Shown here in pieces: positions 11,950 to 24,215 of a stretch of 64,000 bases of DNA; the stretch's first letter is position 1; each line of letters starts with the position of its first letter. This DNA is from Planoprotostelium fungivorum. Lineage: Eukaryota > Evosea > Variosea > Cavosteliida > Cavosteliaceae. The translations under genes and the position numbers were made by a program. The notes under the pieces were generated by a model. The model saw only the letters and a list, made by a program, of their open reading frames with translations. It was not told where the DNA came from and made no database searches. Location of the stretch: contig MDYQ01000072.1 in the NCBI GenBank assembly GCA_003024175.1, positions 44,462-108,461 of the forward strand. The letters run 5' to 3'.

Positions 11950-14900
11950 CTATTGTGGATGGAATGTCTTTGCATTGAAGAGCTCCAGAGTGATGTGACT
12001 GAGGAAAGCAGGTATGGAGTGGCATTTAGACAAGTAACCAGAGATCTCTGCACCCAAGCTGGAGACGAATTCGGTCTCTAACAAGGCCAGCTGTCCCTTG
12101 CTGTGATCTGTGATGGAATTGAGACTTCAAGTTGAAAATTGGGACGACTCACCGAATAGAATCTCGTCTTCTTTGGAGGCATATTTACTCGTCAATTTGT
12201 ATCTGTTTTTCTTTTCAATTTTTCTTCACGTTTTTTTCAATTTGAAAGGAGAATTCTTCTTTTTCTTTCGATTGGATACAAAAGGAGAAGAAAATCACCT
12301 CTTGTTATCAATTGGATAGACAGAATAACCGAATAAATCTTTCGTCAAATCTTGCACCTCCGAGATCTTATTCTGGGCGACCTACAGCCTCCATTATTCC
12401 TCGAAATCTTCATCTACAACTCACCTTCTTTAATTTCTGGTATTTAATAGTCTCTTCCTTCAATTGTCTCGTCAGCTGTTGGATCTGTTCCGTCTGCTTG
12501 GCATTGTCTTGAACTTTCTGAGAAAAATCAATCTACAACCAGCCAACAATTCATCTACAACGCTACCTGAGGCTCTCCACCCAATTGGGATCTCAATTCT
12601 TCCACTTGCTTGCGTAATTGATCCTGTTGTAGATTGAGAATAAAATAGAATAAATGGATTTACCAGTTCGTTCTTGTCTGCCATGGAAGAAGGGTTCATT
12701 GTCATATGTAAAACCTTTTCATCATCAGAAACGTAAATTCGACTTTTTTCTTCTGAAAATGTGAAAGAAATCTTCAATTCGAAAATTATATCTGAAAGAA
12801 TCACCTTTGTTTTCGTTGAGTCAAATTCACCCTTACCCACTCTCGCTTCCAATGCGGCGATCTACAACCAGTCACTCTCCGACTTCGCCTCGTTGTAGAT
12901 GACAACAAATCCAATGTCACCTCGTCGATCAACTTCTGTATCTCCTTGTTCAACTTTGCATTCTCTGCTCTTAGCCCCCCAAAGAGTTCTCCCTCCAATT
13001 CTTCCCCTTTTGAATTTCAAAATACAAAACGGGCGGGAAACTCTTCACCTTTGACATTGGTCCCTTGTGAATTGAGGAGTGTGATGAGTGATTTGATTTG
13101 TTCTTCCTTCTCTGTGATCGTCTTCTCAGCCACTTTCAATCGGTTCATCCTCTGCCTATGACATTCTCAGAATCTTCTCCAGAATTTTCCGTGAAATTTC
13201 GATCTACAACGAGACACTCACGCTTCGTGGGTCGGATCGGTCTCGTCCTCTTTGTCATAAGAATCTAATATGCGTTGTAGTCCTTCCTTCTGGCTCATGA
13301 CTGCACTGCAGACAGCCTCTTGTCTCTTCACGCTCTCTCTCATGAGGCCCAATTGATTGGTCACCTCCACCCTCGCCTTCTGGAGCTGTACGACCTGAAA
13401 TTTCGATGAGATTTTGCATCTACGTACGGTACGTACCTGAGCTTCCGCGGTATTCCGACCCGACTCTGAGACTTTGAGATCAGATGTCAGATTGTTGACA
13501 CGGTCCGTCAGAAGTTCCACCTCCTTCTCCATCTGTAATATGCGAGATGCGATACCTGCGAATGTCACGAGAGAGTTTCATTCGAACGACAATGAGAGAG
13601 AGGAGTGATGTTTCACCTTCTGGACTGAGGTTGAAGATCTCGTGGTCTTTCAGTTGAGAGAAGAAGGACATCCTGATCGTGATCAGCTGTCACGACGATC
13701 GTGATGTGTCTCACCATTTCTGCTTCTCAGCCCTCAATCTCTCGACTTCCGTCTGGGTCTCGAATAATCGTGCCTCTAGGGTGGGTAGTTTCGCGTTGAG
13801 GCCTTCCAGGTTTCTGATCTTCTCTTGCAGAGCCTCGGAGTTGGTGTGAACTGCCTTCATCTTCTTGAACTCACTGATGCTCCTCCTGTATTCGCCCTCC
13901 ATCTCTCTGTGTCGATTCATCTCATCTGATATCTGCGTCAATGGAATTGTAGACAAAGACGTGGCGAGTTGTAGATGGAAAATAAAAGGAAATAAAATCG
14001 TCACCCTTCATGCTGTTGATGATGACTTTTGCTTCTTCTGTCTCGATCGATTGGGCCTGTAGCTCTGCGTTTCTGGCTTTCTCGACTTCTAATTCTTGTT
14101 GCAGGATTTCAAGATTTCCATTCTTCTCCTTGTTCTCCTTCAATTTCTTCTGCAGTAGGTCCACCTGTATCCCCTCGTCACCCCGGCGGCACGAACATTC
14201 GAGACAATCTACAAACCTGCTCGCGATACGTGGCCACTCGACTGTTCAATTCAGAGAGTTGGGCGGCGTGCTTCACTTTGATGGTGTGGAGTCTCTCTTG
14301 TAGTTCGTCTTTTTCCATAGAAATTTCGTCGACAGATAAATCTCCGATCTTTTCTCTTCTCAATTGAATCCTCTCCTCCTATGGCGTTTCAATGGAATGA
14401 AAATGATAGAGGTGGATGTCACGTGATCGTTGTAGAACGATAATGACGATGATATTTTGTGTATCGGGATACGTACCTCGTATCGCTTGATCTTCTCGTC
14501 TCTCTGTGTAATCTTCTTCTTGAATTCCGCTTGTTCTTTCAGGAGAAATTCGATCTGCTCTTGCATGCTCTGTACCACGTCATCCATCTACAACTCGCCA
14601 CTTTCACTTCATCGAGAAGAAACCACCTCACCTGCTGTCTCTCGATCTCCACTTTGGTTTGGAATGATTTCTCTTCGGATGATCGCTCAAGGTCGATGAT
14701 GGTGGACTTGAGTCTCAGAACATTGTTTTCTGCCTCGATGAGTGCGGCCTGAGATCTCGTGGCCTTGTCTCCTGACGTCGTGTGAGTGAGATTGTCTGTG
14801 GGAGGAACTCACTCGCTGATGTGACGTCTTGTTCTAAGATGAAGATGGTCTGTTTGAAATAATCCAGTTGATACTTCTGTGGATCTGTTCATTTTGGAAG

Positions 14901-15368
14901 CGACAATGGATGGTGAAGATGATTCAATTGAGAGGTGATGTGATGATACACAAGATGTACTCACGTCCTCTGACATGCTTGTCGAGTCTGGAATGTCTTC
15001 TTCTGGAACGTAACGTCTCTTCTTGGCTGAAGAGGGTGGCGTGTAGACGAAAGAAGCTTTGGGAATGAAGTATATTCCAGTCTGATCCTCTCTCGGTGGT
15101 GTCTTCATCTCATCCTCTCCTTCAGCTTCTCTCACTTCTGACGGTTCTTCTAATGGCTCGTCTTCTGAATCAAGGTGAGGATGTCTGTAATCACGATAAT
15201 CGATTCACCTTGCTCTATGGCATCTTCAAATTCTCTGCTATCCGTGTTGTCATCATTAGCATTGTTATTATTTACATCTTCTCCCTTATCTTCCTCGTTC
15301 TCATCATTTCTGAACGAGGGAGCCGTGATGTTGAATATAGACCCAGAAGTATCGTTCAACTCCTCCAT
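11950..15368 (-). CDS. MAD1: Mitotic spindle assembly checkpoint protein MAD1
   Basis: Starts at 15368 (MEELNDTSGSIFNITAPSF) with an acidic, low-complexity head. It then runs through many short exons of nearly continuous coiled coil (for example ERSSEEKSFQTKVEIERQQ, LQQELEVEKARNAELQAQS). The Mad2-interaction motif is plain at about 12660-12720: KVLHMTMNPSSMADKNE, matching the VLHM..NP signature of animal and yeast MAD1. The C-terminal globular domain follows, with a Leu/Gln-rich helix and YRLTSKYA-like strands, and the end reads LLETEFVSSLGAEISGYL, then HSIPAFLSHITLELF. It stops at 11950. This is the conserved kinetochore-binding tail. MAD1 recruits MAD2 to unattached kinetochores and templates its conversion for the checkpoint. 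The length (about 750 residues) is near the usual size. It shares a 130-bp divergent promoter with the PARP gene. Confidence 0.92.
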
Positions 15369-15498
15369 ATCTCAGATGTGATGTGATGATCGACGCGAGC
15401 GGGAAACTTTTATTCAAAGTCAATCTACAATGTAATTCCAAGAATTCATTTGCCGTTTGAGCATCGGGAGGGACAAAACGAACGATACACCGAAAGAG
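15369..15498. promoter_or_regulatory. Divergent MAD1/PARP promoter
   Basis: Only 130 bp lie between the MAD1 start (15368, minus) and the first good ATG of the PARP gene (15499, plus). Both UTRs and core promoters must fit here, so the genes may share elements. A half-site TCTACAATG occurs at about 15423. Confidence 0.45.
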
Positions 15499-18400
15499 AT
15501 GGGCATCTTTGACGATCTCCTCTTCACCTTCAACACAAAGACTGTGTATGAGGATCAGAATGCGAGGGAAGAGTTCATCATGGAAGAAGGAGGTAAATTG
15601 GTCAAGACAGTGAACAAGAATGTGAGGAGCGGGTCGCAATCTGTGAAGCTGAAGCATCTAGTTGGATTATCTCGTCGTTGGAGATGATCTAGTGGTCACA
15701 GCCAAGACAAAATCGGCCGAACAAATGCACATCAAGATCGTCAAGGAGGAATGGCTGAAGGAATGTGAGGCTCAAGGGTGTCTAGTCGACGATAAGAAGT
15801 ACTTGGTCGGCCGCTGGGTGAGACGTCGCATTCATTTCGTCTACACCATCGTCCCAACAAGTATAAACCGTCTCACATGACACAGGAAGATGATGACGAT
15901 AGCAACGGTGAGATCTTTGGACCAAAATCATCTCCACGGCTCCATTCGATCATTCGACTCACAGACAACAGCTCGTTGGTGGTGGCAGGCAGACCAAGGT
16001 TGGGTTAGATACTCTCAGGCGCTCGAAGAGGAGTTAGAGAAGGCATGGTCGACCAAATCGGACGTCAAGATCGACGACCAGCGCTTCGTGGACTTGAAGA
16101 ACATGTATCAGAGACGATACGACGATCACAACAAGGTAATCTCATTCCCTCATTTTATGTCTGGTCGGCATCGAATCACACGATGAAATGACATTATCTT
16201 GCAGATCCGACCGGTGAAGAGAGAGGCACCGAAAAATCCACCCAAAGCGAAGAAGCCAAAGAAGGTTGTTGAAGACGATGAAGAAGAGAAAGTGCCAGTC
16301 AAAAAGACGAAGAAAGCTGCCTCAGATGATGAAGAGGATAAGGTCGAAAAGAAAAAAGCAACGTCGGGCGATGACTTGAAAGAAGTCCCCGGCCTCTTTG
16401 ATGATCTCATCTTTTACATCGATGCACCGGACGACGCAGAAGATGAGGTAAACGATCTGTTGTACCCTCTGTAACATATATCTCACGCTTCGATAGGTAG
16501 AGAAGGTCATCACCGTCATCGAGGGCAGTGGTGGATTTGTGAGTCACCCATCATCACTTATCATCATCGTCATCACGACGACATCCATCACCATGACATC
16601 CATCACCTTCTCATCATGTTGACATCCATCACCTTCTCATCATGTTGACATCCATCACCTTCTCATCATCACGATGACATCGATCACATTCTCATCATCA
16701 CGTCCAGGTTTCGAGACGGTTCACCCAAAAAGTGAGAAGAGTTCTGTGTTGGAACGCAAAGTTGTCCTCCAGCTTGGCCGACCGTCACGAAGGGGCAAAG
16801 GATGTTGCCATCGACATCCAATGGCTGTACGATGCCCTGAAGCAGGGTAAATGTCCCAAGAACCTGAGTGACTACGAGGTGAAGACAGTCAAGGGTGAGA
16901 TTTCGTCGAAATTTCTGCGGAATTGACACGTACAGCCATTGTACCGAAGAAAAAAGAAGAGGAAGAGGAAGAAGAGGACGAGCCACCTGCGAAGAAGAGA
17001 AAGAACGATGGCAACAAGGTGAAATTCCGAAGAAAAATGGAGTATTCATCGATTTTTCAGGTGGTCAAGAAGGGCAATTGCGTTGTAGACGTACATTACC
17101 CCGGTGCATCACAGTATCACGTCTTAGAAGAAGGAAATACCGCCTACGCTGTCATGCTCAGCCTCACCGTACGTCTATTTTTCCCATCTCTTTCTTCGCT
17201 TTTTCTTGGCCTTTTCCACGAAATTTCTTCCTTCTCGTAGATATCTCACACCTTCCATTGTTAACCATTGTAGGATATCGGACAGAACAACAACAAGTTC
17301 TATGTCATCCAACTGTTAGAGGCAGACGACAAGAAGAGCTGCGTCGTGTGGACTCGATGGGGCAGAGTGGGTCTGGGAGGTCAGAAGGACGCGAAAACTC
17401 TCGGGAAACTCGCGGCGAAGGATCTCTTTGCGAAAAAGTGAGAAATCGTATCTGCGACGATCTCTCATTTCTGCGATAACAGGTTCCGCGATAAGACTGG
17501 GAACGACTGGGACGGTCACAACGGAAAATACGAGAAAATTCCTGGAAAATACGCGCTGGTAGAAGTCAACTATGACAGTGACGAGGAGCAAGAGGAACAG
17601 AAAGCCGACAAGATCAAACGTCACAAGGTATGTCTCATCTACAACCCTCCACCCCACTCACGATCTATTTATAGCCCAACGACCATTCGAAGGCTCCCAA
17701 ATCAGATTTAGAGCCTTCCGTACAAGACTTAGTCAAGCTGATCTGTGACGTGGAGAAGATGAAGCTAGCCATGAAAGAATATCAAATTGATATGAAGAAG
17801 ATGCCATTAGGAAAGCTATCCAAGAAACAGCTGACGAAGGGTGAGGAGTGACTCGTTGTAGATGGATGACGTGGGTAGGTTTCAACATCTTGAAGGAGAT
17901 CGAGGAGACTTTGAAGGCGGGAAATGTGAAGAAACACAAATTCGTCGACTTTTCGAATCAATTTTACACGATCATTCCTCACGATTTTGGAATGAGAGTA
18001 CCACAAATACTCGAGGATCTACAACTCGTCAAACAAAAGAGGTGATCATAGTTTATTCTATTTTATTTCTCCCTCTCATGTGATTCACAACCTCGATGTC
18101 ATGTGTATGTAAATGTTTTATTTCATTTTATTTGATATTGGAGGACTCACTCGGCGTAGAGAGATGCTGGAGATGTTGGTCGATTTGGAAATCGCCGGGA
18201 AAATTCTCTCCAAAGACGACGACGAGGTACGTACCTTACGTACATTACCCTCGTACGTAATCTGACATTCCCAGGAAAATGCCAAGGAAAATCCCATCGA
18301 TCTTCACTACAAGGGCCTCAACACCGAAATCGTGTCCCTGGATTCCACGGAAAAAACGTACAAGATATTACAGAAGTACGTACGGGATACGCACGGACCT

Positions 18401-19230
18401 ACGCACCAGACGTACACCCTCTCCGTCACCGACATCTTCACCGTGGCCAGGTGTCCATCTACAACGAGATATTCCATCATCTACAACTCACCATAGTATA
18501 TCTCCAAGATCTCCGCGACATTTCGTCTTACGTCTTCCCAGGGAAGGACAGGACCAATATTTCGCGCCCTTCTCGAAACACGACAATCGACAGCTGCTAT
18601 GGCATGGCTCCAGGCTGACCAATTGGGTCGGCATCCTCAGTCAAGGATTACGTATCGCACCACCAGAAGCTCCAGGTGAGACGGTATGATGTCATAGTGA
18701 CGAATGATGACGTCATCAGTGACGGGGTACATGTTTGGCAAGGGTGTCTACTTTGCCGACATCGTGTCGAAATCGGCCAATTACTGTCACACGAACAAGC
18801 AGAATGATACCGTGAGACTACAACGTTGTAGATGACCGGAAGAATGACGGAAGATAGGGATTGCTCCTCTTGTGTGAGGTGGCATTGGGTAAGACCTTGA
18901 ACAAGAAGCAAGCGGAAAATATCGTGAAACTTCCGGCGGGCTACGACTCTTGCATGGGGGTAGGTCAGTACACTCCCGACCCCACCGACCAAGAAGAGCT
19001 GTGAGAATTCGACCGTCTACAACGTTGTAGATTGACTCGAACAGGGACGACGGTACGATCGTACCTTGCGGTAAACCGAAGCACACGGGCATTCATGATA
19101 CGGCCCTGTTATACAACGAATTTATTGTCTATGACACGAGACAGATACGAGTGAGGTATCTCATCAAGCTGGTGAGTGAGAAGGAAGTGAAAGACATCTC
19201 ACGTTGTGACAGAGATTTAACTACAAGTGA
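15499..19230 (+). CDS. Poly(ADP-ribose) polymerase: BRCT - WWE - BRCT - WGR - PARP regulatory - catalytic domains
   Basis: The start [11 protein letters not shown] opens a BRCT domain (15499-15815; [22 protein letters not shown]). A WWE domain follows at 15970-16210: [20 protein letters not shown], then [12 protein letters not shown] and RPVKR. A Lys/Glu linker ([14 protein letters not shown]) leads to a second BRCT at 16375-16890 ([25 protein letters not shown]). The WGR domain (17060-17580) contains [14 protein letters not shown]. The helical regulatory domain spans 17690-18230. The ADP-ribosyltransferase fold carries the H-Y-E triad: H in LLWHGSR (about 18600), Y in GKGVYFAD (about 18740) and E in NEFIVYD (about 19120). 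The end, YLIKLRFNYK, matches the PARP1-type C-terminus and stops at 19230. It would make poly(ADP-ribose) at DNA damage. PARP1-type zinc fingers are absent, and the MAD1 gene leaves no room for them upstream. Confidence 0.93.
16560..16700 (+). repeat. Intronic minisatellite (CATCACCTTCTCATCATG-type)
   Basis: In the intron inside the second BRCT domain, units such as catccatcaccttctcatca repeat at least three times with tgttgaca or cgatgaca spacers. It is simple-sequence DNA in an intron longer than its neighbours. Confidence 0.7.
18818..18834. repeat. Intronic palindrome CTACAACGTTGTAGATG
   Basis: Self-complementary core five bases after a GTGAG donor in a PARP intron (intron about 18812-18856). 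Confidence 0.85.
19016..19031. repeat. Intronic palindrome TCTACAACGTTGTAGA
   Basis: Perfect 16-bp palindrome in the next PARP intron, followed directly by the branch/3' splice stretch TTGACTCGAACAG. Confidence 0.85.
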
Positions 19231-19261
19231 GACGTTCATTTTAATAAAAGAGTCGTGTGGA

Positions 19262-19876
19262 CTATTCATTGACATCCTCGACTCTGGATTTCTCTTCAGA
19301 GTCTGCATCCCGGGATATGTTCAAGTTCTGGAGGAGTGGGAGCTGATTGGTCATCATCATAGCCACCAGCACTTCGCTGTTGTCGGTTTGTCTGAAGAAC
19401 TCTCGCAATTGGACCATGGTGATCTCAGTGTGATTATTGTCGTGAAGCCACCCGAAAAATGTTCTGATAGTAGCCTTCGAATAATCGAACAGAAGCCTGT
19501 TCAAAGTCTCCTCTGCCTTCATCTTCTCCTCTAGCTCATGCATCTTCTCTTCCAGTTCTGCCCTCTCCGTTTCCAATGCTTCCAGCTGTTGTACCTGGTG
19601 TCTCTCTCGTTCTCTGTGGGTTCTTTGGACATCGAGGAACTCTGCTTCAAGATTGGCGCGGTTGGTAGTCTCTTCTTGCGTGTACCTCTCGTGAATGCTT
19701 TGCAGATCGTTGATGGTCTGTCGTGCCTCCGTTTGCTGTTCGATGAGAGCAAGACTTGAACGGAGAAGGTTCCTGATCTGGCCTCTGAGCCCGACATGAA
19801 TGTATAGCGAGTTATACAAAAGAGGGTTGTTGTGGGTCCTTTCAATATTGTAGCGGAGCCGATCTAAGTTCGCCAT
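19262..19876 (-). CDS. Coiled-coil protein, single exon
   Basis: An uninterrupted 204-codon frame starts at an ATG at 19876 (MANLDRLRYNIERTHNNPLL) and stops at 19262. It has no introns, which is unusual here. The middle (residues about 60-130) is a strong coiled coil, for example ALETERAELEEKMHELEEKM. After it comes a globular-looking end (IRTFFGWLHDNNHTEITMVQ) and an acidic tail. I do not recognise the family. It lies tail-to-tail with PARP, whose stop is 31 bp away, so the 3' UTRs probably overlap. The missing introns could mean a recent origin or retroposition; this is inference. Confidence 0.65.
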   Translation of the reverse strand: MANLDRLRYNIERTHNNPLLYNSLYIHVGLRGQIRNLLRSSLALIEQQTEARQTINDLQSIHERYTQEETTNRANLEAEFLDVQRTHRERERHQVQQLEALETERAELEEKMHELEEKMKAEETLNRLLFDYSKATIRTFFGWLHDNNHTEITMVQLREFFRQTDNSEVLVAMMMTNQLPLLQNLNISRDADSEEKSRVEDVNE

Positions 19877-20308
19877 GATGGTCAGTTTTGGTTGGTGGAG
19901 CTCCTGGTTTTTCGTGTCCCGTTGAAATTGGTCGGGTCCTTACCGTGTTTCACTTTATATATTGCGTTATGCAACCGGAAGGGATTTGGGAGGGTGTCGG
20001 AGGGATGTCACTTGTTGTGGCACTGTTCTGAAGGTTTTCTTCCCCATCATTCTTCATTCAAAATGTTCTTCAATGATGATATTGCTCGATCTGGTCGGAT
20101 AGAGGGATTCTCAAACTCCTGTAACGTCGTTTTTACTGCATATGCGCATATTGTGCGGCCCAAGCGATTATTTACCTTTCAAAAAAGGGCGACAAGAAGA
20201 CGAGTATCTACCGCGTGCTAAACGAAGGTAAATATTTTCAAGTTGAAAGCTGGACCACTTAATTCTTGGAGGAAAACTCGCCGATATTAGGTCCGGCCGA
20301 TCATCAAC
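19877..20308. promoter_or_regulatory. Divergent intergenic region, coiled-coil / caspase-like genes
   Basis: About 430 bp lie between two divergent starts. Short open frames on the plus strand here show no motif or splice logic. I see no further feature. Confidence 0.35.
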
Positions 20309-21276
20309 ATGCAAGCCAGCACACAGCACATCACTCGAGAGAATTTTAGCGCTCTATTGAGCTCGGCACTGAGAGATACCAACCCTGGAACAAATTATGG
20401 AGCTATACGAGTTGTCCTTCACTACTGGGATGATGACAGCACTCATGCAAAGGAGGACGCTGAGACTATCGGAGATTACTTTAAAGACACACACGGAGCT
20501 GAGGTTATCCCTGTGATGTGGCTTTCTGAGACGTGGCGTGCTCCTCCCCCTCGAATGAGCGCCCTCGCCGATGATCTTTACAATAATACTACATCTCGGT
20601 CTCTCCTCGTCTGGGTCTACGTTGGACATGGTCGTTTGAATAATCGAACGCTCTACCTCGGAAATGCCAGACACGCCCCCACATCTGATGCAGTTCTCAA
20701 TAGTGCCGAATCTTCTCTCTCAGAGTGAGTCATGGAGAGAAAGATCATCTCTTATGAAACAGATACAATTCGGTGGACATCCTCATCATTTTTGACTGTT
20801 GCCATGCAGCAGCATCGACCAACAGCCGTACTCTAGGCAACGCGCGTCTCGAGGTGCTATCAGCGGCAGGGGAGAATCAGAGGGCATTTGGTTGCAATAG
20901 TTTCTCCTACCGGTTCATCGAGGCCATGAAGGATATTGCTACACCTCAGTTAGCGCTGAAGAAGGCAACATCAAAACTCTCCCGACAGACGCCTTCTTTT
21001 TGGGCGTCAGGCACCCAAGAAAAAATTATTTCGATTAACAATACCGCGCCCGCCAGATCTACCGCCTTGATTGCTGTACATCTTGTGGAAGATATACAAC
21101 CTGAAGAGATGATACAGTGGGTCGAGCAGGTGACAACTGCCTCGTACAGCCACGGAAGCATTCAAGTCAAGGCGGTGGAAAAGGAATGTAGCACCATTGT
21201 AATACTGTCAGTACCACTATCTGTCCTACTGCCCTTACTTCCGTATGTCACTCTGATCGGAATTTCGTGGAAATAA
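20309..21276 (+). CDS. Caspase-like (peptidase C14) protein
   Basis: Two exons (20309 to about 20724, and 20762 to 21276) are joined by one intron. The first half has the caspase p20 core: AIRVVLHYWDDDSTHAKEDA (strand 1 and helix), then DLYNNTTSRSLLVWVYVGHG with the catalytic His in YVGHGR. After the intron, SVDILIIFDCCHAAAS carries the catalytic Cys in DCCHA. The C-terminal part (EEMIQWVEQVTTASYSHGS, then CSTIVILSVPLSVLLPLLP) is beta-rich or hydrophobic. It resembles the end I associate with fungal caspase-domain proteins, by recollection and not by search. Total about 307 residues. The role is a caspase/metacaspase-type cysteine protease or a degenerate relative; substrate unknown. It stops at 21276 with an overlapping AATAAA. 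Confidence 0.75.
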
Positions 21277-21689
21277 AGACAATAGAGAAGAATTATGTTC
21301 TTTTTTAGACAACTATATTGATGATCTCATCTAATTATTTTTCGCCTTTTGATAAATAAAATGCCAATTGTCGTGATACGACATTTCGCCGATACTTTGG
21401 CTCAGCAAGCAGGTGGTGTAGAAGTTTCCAACTAGTCTGCATAAAGCATACTGAGAGTGCATGAAAGCCTACTCGCGAGTGATTTCTAAAGAATTTACAA
21501 CACCTCTTATCACTCTTCATTTCATTTTCGAATATCTTGATCAGCATAAATCACAAGCCGTGAATCCCTCGTCCTTTATTTCAACGTCGAATGGCTTGTT
21601 TTATCTTGTTCTTGTTCTTTTTCTTATTCTTTGACACCGGGCTCTGTTGCACCGTCTTCTCTTTCTCTGCCGCCGATCAGATCTCATCA
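21277..21689. other. Tail-to-tail intergenic region
   Basis: Contains the 3' ends of the caspase-like gene (plus) and NSUN5 (minus). A 70-codon ATG frame on the minus strand (21335-21547) has no recognisable features and I do not call it a gene. Confidence 0.4.
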
Positions 21690-24215
21690 TCATCTCCACG
21701 CACCCGTCTTCTGTTTCTTCTTTCTCTCTTCACTCTTCTCTCCTCTGTCCTTCTCTTCTCCTTCCTTCTCTTCTTCCTTCTTCTCTTCCCTCGTCTCAGA
21801 GACGTCTACCTCTCTCTGACGCTTGTGTGATGCCGCCTCCTTCCTCTTCATAGGTTGTTCTTTCTTTGATGGTGTCTCCTTCTTTGATAGTCCCTCCTTC
21901 TTTGATGGTGTCTCCTTCTTTGCAGGTAATTCTCTTTTCTGCACCGGATGTGTCCTTTCAAAGTGGGAGACGAAAAACCCATTCGTCCTATCTTCTTTTG
22001 CATCCTATCGTTTGTCAGAGATATCACGATGACGCTGACATCAGACGATCGTCTTCTTATCACTTCTCACCGTTCTGACTAACATTTCACCTGTCTTATC
22101 TTCAGCTTCACGTCAACACATCGATTCCTCACATCCATCGAAGAGGGGTAGACCTCTCCTGTGCCAAGTAGGGAGGGCGGGGGCGAGTTTAAATTCTCCA
22201 CCGCAGCCCTTTAGAATCGATTGTACGACGTCCTCGTTCTCTCTCTGATGAATGGAACACGTGCTGTACACGACTCTCTTCACGGAGGGAACTATTCATG
22301 TCAGTCGATTACATCTTGAGTAGATGTGATGTATCTGAAGATAGAAGGATGTTGATCCATCATCGTCATCGGATGTGATGTGTGATGTGATGATGTCGAT
22401 GATGAGGCGGACCACACATTTCATGGCGTGTAAAACGGCTTCCAGTTGAAATGCTGCCAGGGATTCCAATCGATTATTATCTTCTACGATTCCCTCGTTC
22501 TACAACCGTAATGAGTCGTTACGTTTGTAGATGGACGTCACCTCTCGTTGGCCTCCCGCATCATCTTCCTGTAGAATAAAATGAATTAAATCCTCTTAAA
22601 AATGATCGAATCACCTCCGTCGAAGCAGGTGCAGCGTAGAGATAATCTAGACGGTTGACGATTCCCGATCCCGAGCAGGAAGGATCCACCAACACGTATT
22701 CCACCTCCAACATTTCAATTTTCAAATCTCCCGCCAAAACCCACCTGAGCGAATTTTTCATCCGTCGGATCTGATTTCAAAAAGTTGTCCACGATGACAT
22801 CGATGTCTTTCATCATCAGCTTCCGACACGAAAGACATCGACTCACTGCTACACCCTGCCCTTCCCACCATCTTCTGAAGTATCATAGACCTCCGCTTGT
22901 CTTTTTCAAAGGCAAATATTCTTCCGGTGTTTCTCATGGAGCTGGATAGATGGGTCGTCTTGTTACCTGGTGCAGCGCAGGCATCGATCACGTGACTCTC
23001 GGCGGGGGGAGATAAGATGAAGGAAGGCATGCAACTCGCCTTGTCCTGAAGAGGTCTGAGAGATGATGTGTGATGTGGATGATGATGTCATCACCTGGAT
23101 GATGAACATTCCTTCTAAGAGGAACGGATCATCGTGGAGGTCGAAATTGGTGGGCAAGAGTAAGAGGTTCTCGATGTGTTCGTCAAAGCAGAAAGACTGG
23201 GACAAATGAGAATCTTCCTCTCGTCTCCTCTATTTTATATCACAGAAACATGTTCTTTTCGATGTATAAATTCTTCTCTCGATGTTTTCATGTGAGAGAT
23301 TCTTCTCTTCTCACCTTTCTATCGTCCTCTGGTAGTTGGTGAGTGCCTTCTAATAGCTGCAGCCCCTTGGATTTGAGATGTTCTACCACTCTATCTACGG
23401 TAGTCCTCACGGTGTTGACTCTGACGTAGCGAGGCAAGCGAGCTGAAATCTTCGTTTCAACATGCGGAAGCGATGACAATTCAGACACCTGCGTTCTTCA
23501 CGTGATCTGGTAAGAGGTCTCGGCTGGTTCTTGCCTTTTTCCTGATCTTGATGCGAGCGAGACAAGACGTGATCTGTGTCTGACATTCTGCAATCATCTT
23601 TTTCACCTGCAGGATCATCATGTGGTGATCGGTGAGTGTAACAAGAGGCATTTTCCATTCTCATTGGTGGTGTGAAGATGACAAAGAGGTTGTGATGTAA
23701 TTGTGATCCACACCTTCCCGCTACCTTGGATAGATTTCAACCCTTGTCCTGCATCTGCTTTCGGGCTGAAGAGAAATTCGTAGAGGAGTATAGACAACAT
23801 CTGCCTAGTTCCCGACATTTGTTTCTGCAGAAACGTGAGGACGATTATCTCTGATGATTGATTCAACACCTGATTCAATTGTTCGGAAAGGGGTGTGTTG
23901 TTGATGATCTCATTCAAGACTTCCCTATCTGAATTGCAATCATCATCACATTGGATATGAATCACATGAAGAGCTGACAGAGGAAACATGTAGATAGATC
24001 GATTGCTCACATTTCAGCGTTTCACAGACCAAGGCATACACTTGTTTCTTATGTTCGCTACCAGTTGAAGTGCTTCCAAAGGTGAGAGATTTGATGCTCC
24101 CCTTCTTCTTATCTAAGTCATCGAGGATGCTTGCCACATCTCCGTACACCCTGCTCATCCTGCTTTCCTGTTTCCACGAAAGAATTTCGTTGTAGATACT
24201 GTCCGATTTTCCCAT
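21690..24215 (-). CDS. NSUN5: rRNA (cytosine-C5) methyltransferase, NSUN5/Rcm1 family
   Basis: Starts at 24215 (MGKSDSIYNEILSWKQESRM). The N-terminal domain has the NSUN5-type stretch KKQVYALVCETLK. RNA-binding and Rossmann pieces follow: LPRYVRVNTVRTTVDRVV (about 23400), the SAM-binding motif DACAAPGNKTTHL (about 22980), the catalytic motif DPSCSGSGIVNRLD (about 22670) and VKRVVYSTCSIHQRENEDVV (about 22250) with the second conserved cysteine region. It then ends in NGFFVSHFERT and a Lys/Glu tail to 21690. The family methylates one cytosine of large-subunit rRNA in the nucleolus. The tail repeats KKETPSKKE-like units and is probably a nucleolar/RNA-binding extension. It is divergent from the F-box-like gene 214 bp away. 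Confidence 0.92.

Noticed and set aside
15369-15498. Missing PARP1-type zinc-finger exons
   Set aside because: No coding room exists, because MAD1 starts 130 bp upstream in the opposite direction. The protein simply lacks the fingers.
16560-16700. CRISPR-like regular repeats
   Set aside because: The units are simple CATCACC-type minisatellite in a eukaryotic intron with no unique spacers.
22381-22420. GATGATG/CATCATC runs as special repeats
   Set aside because: Such runs are everywhere in introns and spacers of this window; a single run carries no extra meaning.
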